Origin: Elysia marginata
Taxonomy: Eukaryota; Mollusca; Gastropoda; Plakobranchidae
Length of the DNA: 32,287 nt
NCBI GenBank assembly: GCA_019649035.1
Contig: BMAT01008342.1
Coordinates: 14,788-47,074 of the forward strand
Reading direction: 5' to 3'
The notes under the pieces were generated by a model that searched no databases, had not been told where the DNA came from, and saw only the letters and a program-made list of their open reading frames with translations. Below are positions 1-11,513 of this stretch, piece by piece. A program made the position numbers and the translations under genes. Position 1 is the first letter of the stretch. Each line of letters begins with the position of its first letter.

Positions 1-57
1 TCTCTCTCTCTCTTTTTCTGTTTTTCTCCTAAAAACAATCTTCTTCTTCTTCTTCTT
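1..57. repeat. short (TC)n and (TTC)n tracts
   Basis: A TC dinucleotide run opens the window (1-13). It is followed by a T-rich stretch and six TTC triplets (40-57). The repeat may continue beyond the left edge. Confidence 0.85.
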
Positions 58-60
58 GAA

Positions 61-525
61 TTGACTCATTCATCAGTACAATGATACAAATCATAAAATG
101 CAAATAAAATAGTGCATACAGTTACATGTAAGAACTAAGATACAAGATAGGTGATTAATAAGTTGCATTCATAAGGCGTCTTTAAACACAACAGTTAGGA
201 ATTCAGTTTTACCATGAATAATGTTAATAGTAAACATATAAATTAAATTTGATATCATTAGGTACTAAAGCTTTTCCTAATTCTGAATACTTAATGCATT
301 CAAATTAAACATGGACCTCGTTTTCAAAAACAATTGGAATCTTTTTAATGGGTTAAGTTAAGCCTTTACCAACACTGGCATTCTTCGTTTTTTGTACCAA
401 CTCAGTATACCTGTATAAAGGACAGGCTTAAAATAGGTACAGCCATCCAAGTATTCCCTAAATAAATTAAATTCAATTCTTTTTCTTGTCCTGGTCTTCT
501 TTATCTTTAAACTATTTCAACGTCG
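61..525. other. unannotated AT-rich stretch
   Basis: AT-rich single-copy-looking sequence. It holds a POU octamer match ATGCAAAT (98-105), which is not more than chance predicts in 32 kb. I see no gene, splice pair or repeat. Confidence 0.6.
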
Positions 526-531
526 TCTTGC

Positions 532-669
<138 letters not shown>

Positions 670-739
670 CAGCAGCATTCTATTCTTTCTTCTTCTTATT
701 ATTAAAAACAATAATCAGAAAAATAATGAGTATATAAAA

Positions 740-1875
740 AAAATAATAAGTAGTAATACTGCTGTCATTATTTTTCTGATTATTGTTTTTATTATTATTG
801 ATCTAGTGATGAGTGATTAACATTCATCGATCATGTCACCGCATTTGCAGAATATAACAATTTTATTTTTCATGAGAAATGAGTGGGAAAAGTTCATTCA
901 AATTTTCGCGGACGACACACGATGGAGGTGCATAGAGAGATGAAGAACAATTTTTCTGAGGCCAGTTATGAAATGAAAATAAAAGGTAATGTTCCAAGGC
1001 AAGGGGAATTTAAGGGCATGTAAGGGAGGTGAGCCATGAAAGAACGCGAGAGACTGAAAGAAAGGAAGACAGACAGATAAGCGGACATTAGGCATACGAA
1101 TCGAGTATGACTAATACTTTTAGAGAGTAAACGAATCTTTCACATTTTCTTTTAACTTCTCAAGGTTACCGCAGTATGTCAGACACTCATTTCTTCACTT
1201 TCTGCCTTTTTTTCTATCGCTTTTTTTTTCTCTGCCTAACAATGGTTCTGACCTAAATCTACCTATTAGTGCGGAATTGTGTATCAAAAGAGGTTTTAAT
1301 AGCGTTTCATTTAAGCTGCGTAATATATTTTGTTCTCCTATCGAGCCACACAATATAATGCAAGAAGGAATGCGAAAGAGATTGTTATTCCTGAGTGTGA
1401 TGTAGATCTAGGTTAGATGAGAATCTATGGTAGCCAAACGGTGCAACAACCGCTTTAAGTATTTCATTGAGACACTTCCCCTGATGAGCATATCAAGCAT
1501 ATGTTTTGCTTAAAGATTCACGTTTTTTAAAGACGGAAAGTTTCTGCTCCAAGCACTAGTAAACAGACCACTAATCTGAAAGTCTGCCTGTCTGCACGAT
1601 TAGTATGGAGTGGCTTTGATTTTATCTTTATATTTTCTATGTCTACCCATTCCAGCCTGTCTGTTCTCTGTTTAATAATATTTGTAACTGTTCTCTACAT
1701 TACAAAATCATAAATTTGCTTTCCTTTGCAGTTCATACGTCCATGAAAGCTTTTAGTTTTAAAGTTAATATCAAGAACAATCAAACAATTATGATAACGG
1801 TAGAAGTTAATTAGTCATCATGCCCAAATTTTTTTTGAAGGATAGATCTAGTTTTTTTTTTATACAAATCACAGG
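740..1875. other. unannotated stretch
   Basis: AT-rich sequence with poly-T runs (1217-1230, 1829-1860). It contains one plus-strand copy of an 18-bp motif (1243-1260) that recurs at 19636-19866, and two AGATCTAG octamers (1404, 1844). I see no convincing gene. Confidence 0.5.
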
Positions 1876-1900
1876 GCTTATGACTAGATCCAATATACAT

Positions 1901-2123
1901 TCACCTCACCAGGGTGATGTGGGTGTGTTTGTCGGAGAGGTCGAAGAAGATGTCAATGAAGAATGTGCTAATGTGAGTGAGGGCTGGTAAGTGCTTTTAG
2001 AAACTCGTCAGTATGGACGACGGTGTAAGATGGGCAGAGGAGTTGGGGGAGGGGGTCTACAAGTTTGCCGGCGTGCCAGTGCCAGAGGACGTGACAAACT
2101 ATCCATCGTGTCACGTGACAGGG
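1901..2123 (-). pseudogene. possible decayed coding segment, unknown family
   Basis: I do not recognise the product. Two overlapping minus-strand frames look coding. The upstream frame (2123 down to 1968) reads through a segment around VDPLPQLLCPSYTVVHTDEF. The downstream frame (1996 down to 1901) reads through THISTFFIDIFFDLSDKHTH and ends in TGA. The frames differ by a single-base shift near 1985-1995. Codon third positions are strongly C-ending: by eye about 22 of 29 in the downstream frame and 22 of 35 in the upstream one, against AT-rich surroundings. CTG|GTGAGG just before the final stop is also a fair splice donor. The plus strand offers an alternative (ATG at 1880, donor GTAAGT at 1987) but without third-position bias. 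A frameshifted gene or mobile-element relic fits best; coincidence is possible. Confidence 0.27.
2110..2119. promoter_or_regulatory. palindromic E-box GTCACGTGAC
   Basis: A perfect 10-bp palindrome with a CACGTG core, the type bound by USF, MITF/TFE and related bHLH-Zip factors. It is one of about 13 CACGTG cores in the window. Function is inferred from the motif only. Confidence 0.35.
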
Positions 2124-2126
2124 TCA

Positions 2127-2700
2127 ATTCGATTGCGTGACCCCGCATGAGCAGGGTAATCACAGTTTCTTAGACCAAGACTAAGGACCTGGGGGCAAAT
2201 AAGGGGGAATAAGCCGGACTTGGGCCACAAATTATTGGGCGTGGCGATGTCAGAGAAATATTGTTCGGGCTTCTGGAGTAGGACAGGAAGATGGAGACGC
2301 TGATTCTCAACAGACTGGACAGGGGCTAGAGATATAAGCGAAGAAAATTAATGAGGAACCTGGGTTGAGTGGGGTAGGGTGGGGTGGAAGGGGGTGCAAT
2401 AAAAAGAAGGGCGCGTTGGCAGCTTGGTGTCAAGTTATGGTACTCAATATTCCGTTTGTCTGGCACTTCCCTCCTTGAATGTGTTTTGATGTTTGTTTAA
2501 TGCCGCCCAACCGTGTTTGGGTATAATTCTTCATTGTTTATGTTTACACTGACAGGCCATTCCGTGTCAGGGCAATAGGGCAAACATTGAGGCCCGGGAT
2601 TCTGGCTTCAGACAGAATGTACATTCATTCTACAGAAATGAAAGTTTATGAATCCTGAGCCTCTGATTGTATTTTAGTTGCTGAGTTATTAATGTTGAGG
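2127..2700. other. G-rich stretch with a G-quadruplex-type motif
   Basis: Relatively G-rich on the plus strand. At 2362-2394 it carries successive runs GGG, GGGG, GGG, GGGG and GGGGG separated by loops of 1-6 nt, which fits the usual G-quadruplex rule. A further GGGGGAGGGGG lies near 2045-2055. No gene is seen. Confidence 0.6.
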
Positions 2701-2703
2701 GAA

Positions 2704-2766
<63 letters not shown>

Positions 2767-2868
2767 TGAGAGAGAGACAGACAGACAGACAGAGACAGAC
2801 AGAGAGACAGAGAGACATAGACAAAGAGACAGAGAGAGAAAGACAAACAGACAGACAGAGACAGAGAG
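2701..2868. repeat. (GA)n followed by (ACAG)n microsatellite
   Basis: About 75 bp of nearly pure AG dinucleotide passes into imperfect ACAG/AGAG tetranucleotide units to about 2868, and weaker purine-rich sequence continues to about 3030. The long minus-strand Leu/Ser/Cys-rich frame across this block is an artefact of the repeat. Confidence 0.95.
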
Positions 2869-3039
2869 GGGGAGTGGGTGAGAGAAGACAGGCGGAATAA
2901 GGAGATAAAGAAGAAAACAGAGGGGTCAACTTATCAAAAGTGTGAGACGGAAGGATGAGAGCGAGCAATAACATAGACAGACAAATATAGAAAGAGAGAA
3001 CAAAAAAAGAAAGACAAACAGAGAGAAATCCTCTCAAAA

Positions 3040-5475
3040 CGAGATCAGTTCTGTTATAATTTTACTAAAAACTTTAAAAAGATAGATCAATAGAGCTCTT
3101 ATGTTCACATTTGTTTACTTTTTGCATCTGGACTTGTTCATTACGGAGGTTTAAGTTCTTACGCGTTCTGGCAAACTTTCTTGTGGCCAGGTCAGTCTTA
3201 CTTGCAGCAAGGAAAGACATTCTATAGCTTCCATTCCAGACCACCATATTCAAGGGGCCTGTCAGGCTTAACTTAAACAAACTGGTACATGGGAGTTTCG
3301 ATGATCAGTCTCTTTTGAGTTCTTAGTATAGTTAGGAGAGGACTCAACCAGTACTTTGCTGTTATGGACCGGCCCAAACAAAGTTTAGAGTGAAATATAA
3401 GGAATACGACATCTATTCATGTTGGAGTATTCGGCCTGTCCTATGGCGGCCGAGCTACCATTTCACCCAGGACTTTGTGGTGGAGCAAAAAAACCTAAGA
3501 ATAATTTAATGTATGTCATGGATAAAAAAGTCAGGGGTTTTCAATATTAGAGGTCTATAATGATTTATCTTACTGGATAATTGACTCAAAAAGCTCTACA
3601 GCTCATACATAAACATGAAAGAGTTTCGAAAATAAGAAGCAAGTGAATACATTTTCACTGGCGCTGGCGGCCGCTACCGGTTTCCGACTTGAATTTGTCA
3701 TTGAAATGGTATCTTACTTTTAGCCTTTGTTGCGCAAGACCAGTTTTTCTTAATATTAACATATAAGGCATTTTGGGAATCTAAATTGTGTTAAACGTCG
3801 CATGAAAGAGGCTTTTGGGCTGAAACCTAGGCCGCCATTTCCTTACATTAGAATGGAAAACTGTTACTGTGAATCCAAGAGAAGTATTCGACTTCACAAA
3901 GTCGTGGTTTCTAAACGATTCTCAAACGTTGAAACTGGTGGCACACAAATTGACAGTTATAGCTGCTAGGTCAGGACATTGATCTCAAGCGATTCATGTT
4001 TTCGATGTAAACACAAAAAAGGAAAAGTACAGGAAAGAATAATATTTCTTGCTACGCCATACTTTAAAAAAAATCCTCTTAGAAGACTTCTATAAAAGCC
4101 TCAGGAAATACTGGTTTTGCAGAAAGTAGAAGTGGATTTATTGTGACCTTAAAAATCAGTATGTAAAAAAAACCTACAAAAGCCATTAAACAAAAGAAAG
4201 GTTAGGCAAACCCTCGATAATCTATAAAACCCTCACCGCCAAGACAGTAAAGATACCATTCGACAATTGAAAACAAAAAAAGGAACTTTCATAATTTCAA
4301 GAATGTTGCCCTTCATGTTTTTTTAAAGTACAGTTTATGATTAGTTTTAAAGTCCTGTTTTTACTTTAAGGCTGATTCAAAATAAAATCGAAGGCCTAAG
4401 ACTAAAAATGTCGTAACTTATCTTAGTTTTTTTCTAGTATAGTCGCTATTCATGGACACTTTTTTACTTAGACTAACTACGTCAGAAAAAGTGCGATATT
4501 TCCCGGAAGCCGAATGGACATCCTAGAGAAAAAGCTATGGAACAATAGATAAAGTAGGAATGAAAGTCCAATGGACTTATTTTTATATACCGAATGGCAA
4601 AAGGGAATCTTTTCTTTCCTATAAAAATTTAGAAATCTAAAAGTGTCTTTATATTATAAGAACTCAATGAAAATCCTCAAAACAACATAAGCTTCTACAA
4701 AATATACTAGTTTGAAATGAAATCTACTCAATTTAGCTTTAAGTTTTACAAGGTCAACATCATTTTTTTATTGCAAGAAAGGGACTTGGGCGCAAATTCT
4801 ACTCCTTAGTCCAGAACCAGGGAGTGTGTAAATTTAGGTCGAAATTTCAGACTAGAAAAATTCCATGAATACGAGTATAGGCCTAGGCTAAGACCCCCGC
4901 TTAATTTCGTCTATTATTTTGGCGTAAATCTAGCTACGTCCTCTTGATGAATTGCTCTCCTTGTCTCTGTTAATAAAATATATTAAAACTGGCAATTATT
5001 TACATGGGTTTTTAATGTGGTGTTATTCTCTTTTCTCGAAAAGTCTCCTTTTATCATAGCCCCTCCCAAGTCTGGTCGCAAAAATAATATGACAAGACTT
5101 TGGCCCTTTTTTTGGAAATTAACGCATATGTCATACCATTCGAGTCTACTTTAGGGAAGGAGATTCACATGCCGATCCAGATCTAGAGAGTACCTGTTCC
5201 ATCAAATAAATTCACCTTTTGAGAAAAATAGCTAGGTGCGTCTTATATATTATATTCATGATTGTGAAAATGTGGAAGTATCGCAGCTAAAGACTGATAG
5301 GAACAACAACACGCATCTATAATGTACCCAAGACTAAATTCGGATAATCTAGACTACTTGCTTTCTGGTGAATCTCATGTATAGGGCTCTCTACAAAACG
5401 TAACGTCTTTGATAGAGTTAAAATAAAAAAAATTTCTTACATGTTTCCTAGAAAAAACATAACCTGAAAATCAAC
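3040..5475. other. 2.4-kb stretch with no recognised gene
   Basis: AT-rich, stop-rich in all frames and free of obvious tandem repeats. Three small GC patches stand out: GGCGGCCG at 3445-3452 and 3666-3673 (the second within a NotI-type octamer) and GCCGCCATTT at 3831-3840, a YY1-like match. The first two share a longer imperfect match in the same orientation. The stretch could be intron, intergenic DNA or an old element too decayed to identify. Confidence 0.55.
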
Positions 5476-5480
5476 AAAAA

Positions 5481-5632
5481 GTAGTAACAACAGCAGTATC
5501 AGCAGCAGTATTAGTAGTCGTAGTAGTAGTATTAGTAGTTGTAGTAGTAGTAATAGTAGTAGTAGTAGTAATAGTAGTAGTAGTAGTAGTAGTAGTAGTA
5601 GCAGTAGTAGTAGTAGTAGTAGTAGTGTAGTA
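5481..5632. repeat. (TAG)n / (GTA)n trinucleotide microsatellite
   Basis: About 150 bp of GTA/TAG triplets with scattered TAA, TTG and CAG interruptions, cleanest at 5560-5625. The minus-strand poly-threonine frame over it is a by-product of the repeat. Confidence 0.95.
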
Positions 5633-5639
5633 AAGGTAA

Positions 5640-6185
5640 TAATAGAATAAAAGTAGCAGGAACAGTATTGATGACATTGGTATAATTGCTAATATCAAAT
5701 GTAAAAGAGAGCTTTAATAGAGGCTCTAGTAATCTTCAGCATTTTATATTTATACTTGTTACCCCCATAAGCAAAATAAAAAGGGTTGTTGTTTTTTTTT
5801 TCCCTGGCTCGAAACAGCTTTTAGATCAGCAAAATTAGTTTATCTTCCATCAACATGCAGACTTGTTTTGCCACGGACAGATAAAACCATGCGGTAGCGA
5901 TAAAAAGAACGGCGGGACACTCCTCTGAATCTCCTGACTTTTTGTCTGTAAAAGAGTTAATTTAACAAGATATGGGTGCTGGCATACACTCGATGGTGCT
6001 AGATAATTCTTTACATGGACTGGCACGTGCATGGAAAATTGCCCTCTGCCTAAATTTATCTTCAACAGACCAACGGTTGGGGGGAAATAGCCCGGTCGCT
6101 ATGACAATACACGACGCTCATCGTATCACGACACGTAAGAAATCAAACAGTTAACGTTGCGGACGTGCGCTGCAGGCGCGCTGAG
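5640..6185. other. unannotated stretch, GC rising to the right
   Basis: AT-rich to about 5800, with a poly-T run near 5790, then moderate GC. Short frames of 60-71 codons exist on both strands but show no motif, splice pair or codon bias. I see no supported gene. Confidence 0.5.
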
Positions 6186-6190
6186 AACGT

Positions 6191-6361
6191 GAGGGGGCAG
6201 CGTGGCCCGATAGTTAGCGCGGCTCACAGGTCACGTGCAAGCGGTGTAGAGTTTACTGTTCGGGCACCGTGTTCGCTGTCACATAGACCCACATTCAAAC
6301 ATTGCAGTGATACAGCTCCTGATCGGTCATTAATTTCTTTCCAGATTTGTTGTTGTTGTTG
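6191..6361 (+). mobile_element. degenerate tRNA-derived SINE
   Basis: The segment begins with a tRNA-like head. TGGCCCGATAGT (6203-6214) matches the pol III A-box consensus TRGCNNARYNGG at 10 of 12 positions. A weak B-box-like GAGTTTACTGT sits at 6249-6259, with 46 bp between the starts, the spacing of a tRNA promoter. Typical tRNA-like wording, GTTAGCGCGG, follows the A-box. A non-tRNA body follows, and the segment ends in a short (TTG)n tail at 6347-6361, as many SINEs do. The B-box is badly eroded, so this would be an old, silent copy. The family is not identified and no target-site duplication was found by eye. Confidence 0.4.
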
Positions 6362-6364
6362 ATT

Positions 6365-7420
6365 TTGATTTTTGATCGTCTATGAAAGTATACAGGAGAA
6401 GATTAACTTAAACGCTGGCATAGTATCGAATAAAAAAGAAATAATTGACAGCTTCTCTCTGCAGTCTGCGAGACCTCTTTTTTCAATCCCTGAATTCCAA
6501 AACCCGTATTTGTTTCTGTTTGTCTGACTGGATGCCCATTACCACTCTCTTTTTTGCCTTCCTTTGTCTACTCTTTGTTTCTACTTTCTCTCAATCTGTT
6601 GACCTCTTTTTGTCAAAAGGTATTTTCAACATTTAGCTCAGTGAAGTGGCGTATTCAATTACTGTTGTTATTAACCAAAACGCACATTCTCTAAAATGTT
6701 GTCTATCTTTTCCCCATCTCAAAATAAATAAAAAAAGAGCATAAAAAAATGAGCGCCAACTGAATCAGTAATTAGCACTTTTAAAAAATTAGTAAAGTTT
6801 CCGAATCAGTATTTAAACAAAAATTTTTTGTACATTTTTAAGACAAGAAGGATTTCAAGAATGTTTTTTTAAATTTATAAGTTATTTATTCTTGCTGATT
6901 ACTCTAAGTCTGTCACTGTTCAAATTTGATTTATATAATGTACTAAAACTCCCTTAATTCATGTACAAAAGATTTTATCCAATCTGGATTCAAATCGTTT
7001 ACTTCTCAGCTTTTATTGCACCCCTCCCCACAGTCATATTACTACTTAACTTTAAATACTAGCCATGTGATATTAGACTATTTCTATACATGTGATCTAT
7101 ATACGCATTATAAATTACAGTTTATGCATTTTACGTAACAAATTAAGCAATATTTAATTTCTATTAAACTCTTAATTATTTACATATTTACCTATTTTTT
7201 ATATATCTCTATCTACTTATAATATACTTATCGTTTTATTATATTACAGTGAATGAGCAGTCAAGGTAATTTGCATAAAGGACTAATAAAGTTATTCTGT
7301 ACTCTGTATTTACCATCTCACGTAAAAAGTATCTTCTATCTAAATCTTTTATTTTCTAGTTATTTTCTATGTATATTAAAAAAAAACCACCCAGTTATTT
7401 CAGTTTTCCCTACCTCTCGT
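6365..7420. other. unannotated AT-rich stretch
   Basis: Strongly AT-rich, especially 6720-7250. No motif or gene is supported. Confidence 0.6.
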
Positions 7421-7424
7421 TTCT

Positions 7425-7556
7425 CCCAATCATCTCTCTTTCTTCCTTATGTCTTTTCTCTCTCTTCTTTCTCCCTTTCTTTCTCTCTCTCTCCCTTCTA
7501 TCTCTCCCTCCCTTTCCCTCCCTCTCCCTTCTCTCTCTTCTCTTATCTTTACTCTG
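7425..7556 (+). repeat. pyrimidine (C/T) low-complexity tract
   Basis: About 130 bp almost free of purines on the plus strand, built from TCTC, CCCT and CTTT blocks. It opens three overlapping Ser/Leu/Phe/Pro-rich frames (7253-7706), which I regard as artefacts. Homopyrimidine/homopurine DNA of this length can form triplex structures. Confidence 0.9.
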
Positions 7557-7559
7557 TAC

Positions 7560-8240
7560 CCAGACCCCAGAGGTGTCAGCTCATGTCATCTAGGTGTCAA
7601 CTTCAAGACACGATATCTTCAGTTCTTATTGCACAACCATGACATGTTGCTGACATTTATTTTCAATGGAATTGTTTTCTATCGTAGACTCATCAAATTA
7701 CACTGAAGATTAAAAACTCTTGGCTATAAACCCAACTAATGGAAGCGAAAATGTGTGCGGTAAACAAGAAACGTAGCATATACTAAAAGGAAAATGTAGC
7801 GCAAATAATTTTGGTCTAGAAATCTGGTCACAGCTTTGAAGTAGTAAGCTGACATCTTAATAGGTTTTGAAAGCCAGGTTGGATGTCTTTCGTCATTTTT
7901 TCAGTTATTAACCGTGATGAAACTTAACCACTTCTGGATCTAAACGATTCAGGTCCATGTTTGATGAAAATATCGGTATTATGTTCATTATTTTTATTTC
8001 GTAAAACACTGAGCTTTACATTTATTCAGTGAGCCAAACTTTTTAGGCGTTTTTTCTTCCTTCTTGTTTTCCTACCTTGCTCACCTTCAAAAGCCATATT
8101 TCAAGTCCTTAAAGAAATATTTTGATAGCGCAAAGTGTGTTTTGCCCAGAAAAGAGGGAGAAATGCTAATAACTTCAAATGTTTAGATAGTAGGTCTAAT
8201 AGGGTTTTTCTGGGCCACACAATTATTGTTTTATTCGATA
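7560..8240. other. unannotated stretch left of the minisatellite
   Basis: Mixed AT-rich sequence without a supported gene or repeat. Confidence 0.55.
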
Positions 8241-8808
8241 GATATGAATCTACCCACTATTCTAGACGTTAGATATGAAACTACTCACTATTCTAGATGT
8301 TCGATATGAAACTACTCACTTATCTAGACGCTAGATATAAAAATACCCACTATTCTAGGCGCTAGATATGAAATTACTCACTATTCTAGACGTTAGATAT
8401 GAAACTACTCACTATTCTAGCCATTAGATATGAAAACTTCTCACAATTCTAGATGTTCGATATGAAACTACTCACTATTCTAAGCGTTAGACATGAAACT
8501 ACTCACTTATCTAGACGCTAGATATGAAACTACTCACAATTCTAGACGCTCGATCTATATGAAACTATTCACTATTATAGACGTTAGACATGAAACTACT
8601 CACTATTCTAGCCATTAGATATGAAACTTCTCACCATTCTAGAAGTTCGATATGAAACCACTCACTATTCTAAACGTTAGACATGAAACTACTCACTATT
8701 CTAGACGCTAGATATGAAACTACTCACGATTCTAGACGCTAAATCTATATGAAACTATTCACCATTCTAGACACTAGATTTAAAGCTACTCACTATTTCT
8801 AAACGCTA
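8241..8808. repeat. 31-bp minisatellite, 18 units, with a six-unit higher-order repeat
   Basis: Eighteen head-to-tail units, mostly 31 bp, each containing a version of GAAACTACTCACTATTCTAG. Unit starts are 8241, 8272, 8303, 8334, 8365, 8396, 8427, 8459, 8490, 8521, 8552, 8587, 8618, 8649, 8680, 8711, 8742 and 8777. Units 6-11 (8396-8586, 191 bp) are copied as units 12-17 (8587-8776, 190 bp). Matching members share diagnostic endings (CCATTA; GTTC with ACTTCTCAC; a 35-bp member with inserted CTAT), with about 15 differences over the block. Units 1-5 look like an earlier block missing one member; unit 3 differs from unit 9 at one base. A period of 31 is not a multiple of three, so the array is not a coding repeat. 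Confidence 0.97.
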
Positions 8809-9780
8809 TCGAGACGGGTGCGACCTAGTCTTGGTGCGTGGCAACGGTGAGAAACGCTCCATTATACGGGTGTGTCCCCGATCTTACGCTGAAAACTGTG
8901 ATGGCATTGAGCGTTGGTTTAAATTGATCTTAATGACCAAGGCGAATGATGATACCCCACACAGATAAAAGAAATTAACGGTGTTATTAATTTTGATGAT
9001 GGATGAGATATAGATGGGACGGCGGTGGACAGGTCGACGGTCGACATGTATTAAGTCAACAAATACATTAGTGTTGGAGAGGTATTTCTGGATCGCGTGT
9101 CCTTTGGGGTCACTATCTGTTAGCTTAAAAGCATGGGAACAGTATCCTTATGTTGGATTTGCTGAGAGAAAAAACAAAATACGGTAGGTAAAAAGAAAAA
9201 CAGTCCGAAAAAGAAGAGAAAAAAAATGATATAGACGGGATAGATTGTGATAAAAATTATGTTTCTGGTCGATTTATGAATGATAACTTTGTAAGTTCAT
9301 GCGACATTAAAATGAAAACAGCTTAAAATAATTGAATGAACTGCAGCACACATCTTAATAAGTAGTCCTACGTTAAACTATCACGTTAGTAGTTTTACTA
9401 AGAGAAATGGTTTTATAAAAGAGCAAATTTTTTGTGGCAAAGTAATTTTTCACTTCTACTAGTCTATCGCGCAACTTCACGTTTTACCTATTTTGGTTTA
9501 ACTTAAATTGGTATCGATAAATTATAATTATGTCATCTCTTAATTTTTAGCTTTCAACGCCGTGCCCTCGCCTCGGATATTAAAAATAACCAGGACCTAC
9601 ATTGAGCTCAACAAAGGTATCAGTTTGCTTTGAACAGTAAAACGCTCTCAATGAATTTCAATGATTGTGTTACTATTGTTCGTGCTTAAGTCGAAGTTAC
9701 TCAACCACTCCCAGGTTAAATCTTTTAGTACGTGACAATTATTTTTATAACCGTTTAGGTTACGATAGCTAGTCTAATCT
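8809..9780. other. unannotated stretch right of the minisatellite
   Basis: A short GC-richer patch (8810-8885) borders the array. After it the sequence is AT-rich. A tandem GGTCGAC heptamer pair lies near 9032-9045. No gene is supported. Confidence 0.5.
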
Positions 9781-10375
9781 TCTAATCTCTGCACCGGCCG
9801 CGTGGATGTGGCCAGGCTTTTAACCGCCATCACACATCAAACAGTTACGTGTTAACGACCACCTGTGCTGGTGGAGTCTTGTCGTGGTTGCAGTCCCAGG
9901 TCCACTATCTGTGATTACAAGAACAGTTCAGGCCATGCCATTATCACCCGATAATAACCCCATAGTGACAAGAACAGAAGTACTTGTCAGTTCGCTCCTC
10001 CACCACACAGACACACGTCATAAAGACCTGCAGGTTACGACAACCTACTCTCTTGCCCAAGAGTGTCCTCATCACAGTAGACAGCTTTAGCAGTAAAGAT
10101 GAGCCATCCTGTTCAACAATATATGTCTGAAGAGTCAGTCCCTGAAACGATACAGAACAGCTCTTAACAGTTCCAAAAACAGTTAACACAGTGGAAGTGG
10201 TGTGACCAGATGGTGCGACAAACTGGCTACCCGGGAGGTTTTAAGACAACAAAACGTTGTTGAGATAACTCACGGAACGGTAAACCACCATAACGATAAG
10301 GTCGTTGAGAGTGGCGTATTTTTATCAAAGTTACAGATCGATGCACTGAAGACCAGCCCAAGTTGTCAAGAGTAG
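9781..10375. other. moderate-GC patch with open frames on both strands
   Basis: Base composition is more even than in the flanks, and frames of 68-90 codons are open on both strands (plus 9884-10090; minus about 10222 down to 9944). Third-position GC of the minus frame is close to the local average, so there is no codon signal. No domain is recognised. It could be an exon, a conserved non-coding patch or an old repeat. Confidence 0.3.
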
Positions 10376-11205
10376 CAACACTTGTGAAAAATTTTATCAG
10401 CTTCAGTGAAGAGATGCCAAATGGTTACAAAATTTCATTCAAAGAAAATTGCTTTTCATGATGATGTTCTTGTAATTGACATTCTTACAATAGTTTCTTG
10501 AGCATATTTTAAATTTCTAATGTATTAAAGTTAAAAAGTGTGGAAGATAAAATGTTTCGAAAAACCATTATAAATAAATCAGTCGTAATAATATAAATCA
10601 ACTCTAAGAACTTGTGACATATATAATGCATAATAATTATTTGGCATTTGTTGGGCAGAGGAATTGAATGGAGTGAATTGCTACAAATTATTACTGGCCC
10701 ATATAAGCTACATTACATTTTAATTATGAAACAATTTCCATCTAAAAGGGAAATACTCTTTTTTACTACAGAAGTCTCAGCTTTGATATAAAAATAACTC
10801 AATTTTCCTTGCTGTGACCTCGTTGATCTTATCATTGCGATGATTTACTACTCACATTGTGTTATCTCAAGTACGAGATTTTGTTGTTGCAAAACCTTTT
10901 TTTTTTTTCTGACGCAAACAATAGTCTCGACTAAAAACAATTTGAGATAATTATATGTAATGTGACCCAACGTGGTAAAATCAGGCTTATATGAAAATTT
11001 CAACATTTTTAGCTGTTAGTATTATAAGAAAGCTTCATATATATGTACTTAAAAAAGCAAAAAGAATCATTACCCCAACTTTACTAGAACCTGAGATATT
11101 TGATTTATAAACCGGCGAAATAGACTGATCTAATAGTAATTTATTATTTTTAGCAGCCATTTCCTGGGTTTGACTCAGTTTGACATAAGCCTAATTTCAC
11201 CACGT
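10376..11205. other. unannotated AT-rich stretch
   Basis: AT-rich, stop-rich sequence. No gene or repeat is seen. Confidence 0.6.
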
Positions 11206-11210
11206 CGCAT

Positions 11211-11253
11211 CACACACATATATATATATATATATATAGATATAGATATATAG
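11211..11253. repeat. (CA)n-(TA)n-(TAGA)n microsatellite
   Basis: Three to four CA units pass into about ten TA units and then TAGATA units. Confidence 0.93.
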
Positions 11254-11513
11254 CTGTTATAACAAGTTATCATCTTTTGCTTAAGATACCTTCCGATCTT
11301 GCTCGGAATCAGCGCGGGTTTAAGTCATGTGTTATCGACAACCTACAGCTTTGTTCAAAACTGAACCTATCAGGGACAATATTCTCACGCTCCATTTCTT
11401 ACTAACAATTCAATCCTCTATATCTGCCACGATCACTTGCGTTTCTTGAAATCCATTCATACAGACATCTTTACACGACCTTTTTTTTACTTTTACAATT
11501 TCCACCCCCACAG

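Noticed and set aside
2630-3037. 136-codon minus-strand Leu/Ser/Cys-rich frame
   Set aside because: Reflects the (GA)n/(ACAG)n array in one frame; no domain or codon bias.
7253-7706. Three overlapping plus-strand frames of 74-129 codons
   Set aside because: Driven by the pyrimidine tract, which removes stops in several frames at once.
9944-10222. About 90-codon minus-strand frame in the moderate-GC patch
   Set aside because: Third-position GC equals the local average and no family resemblance was found.
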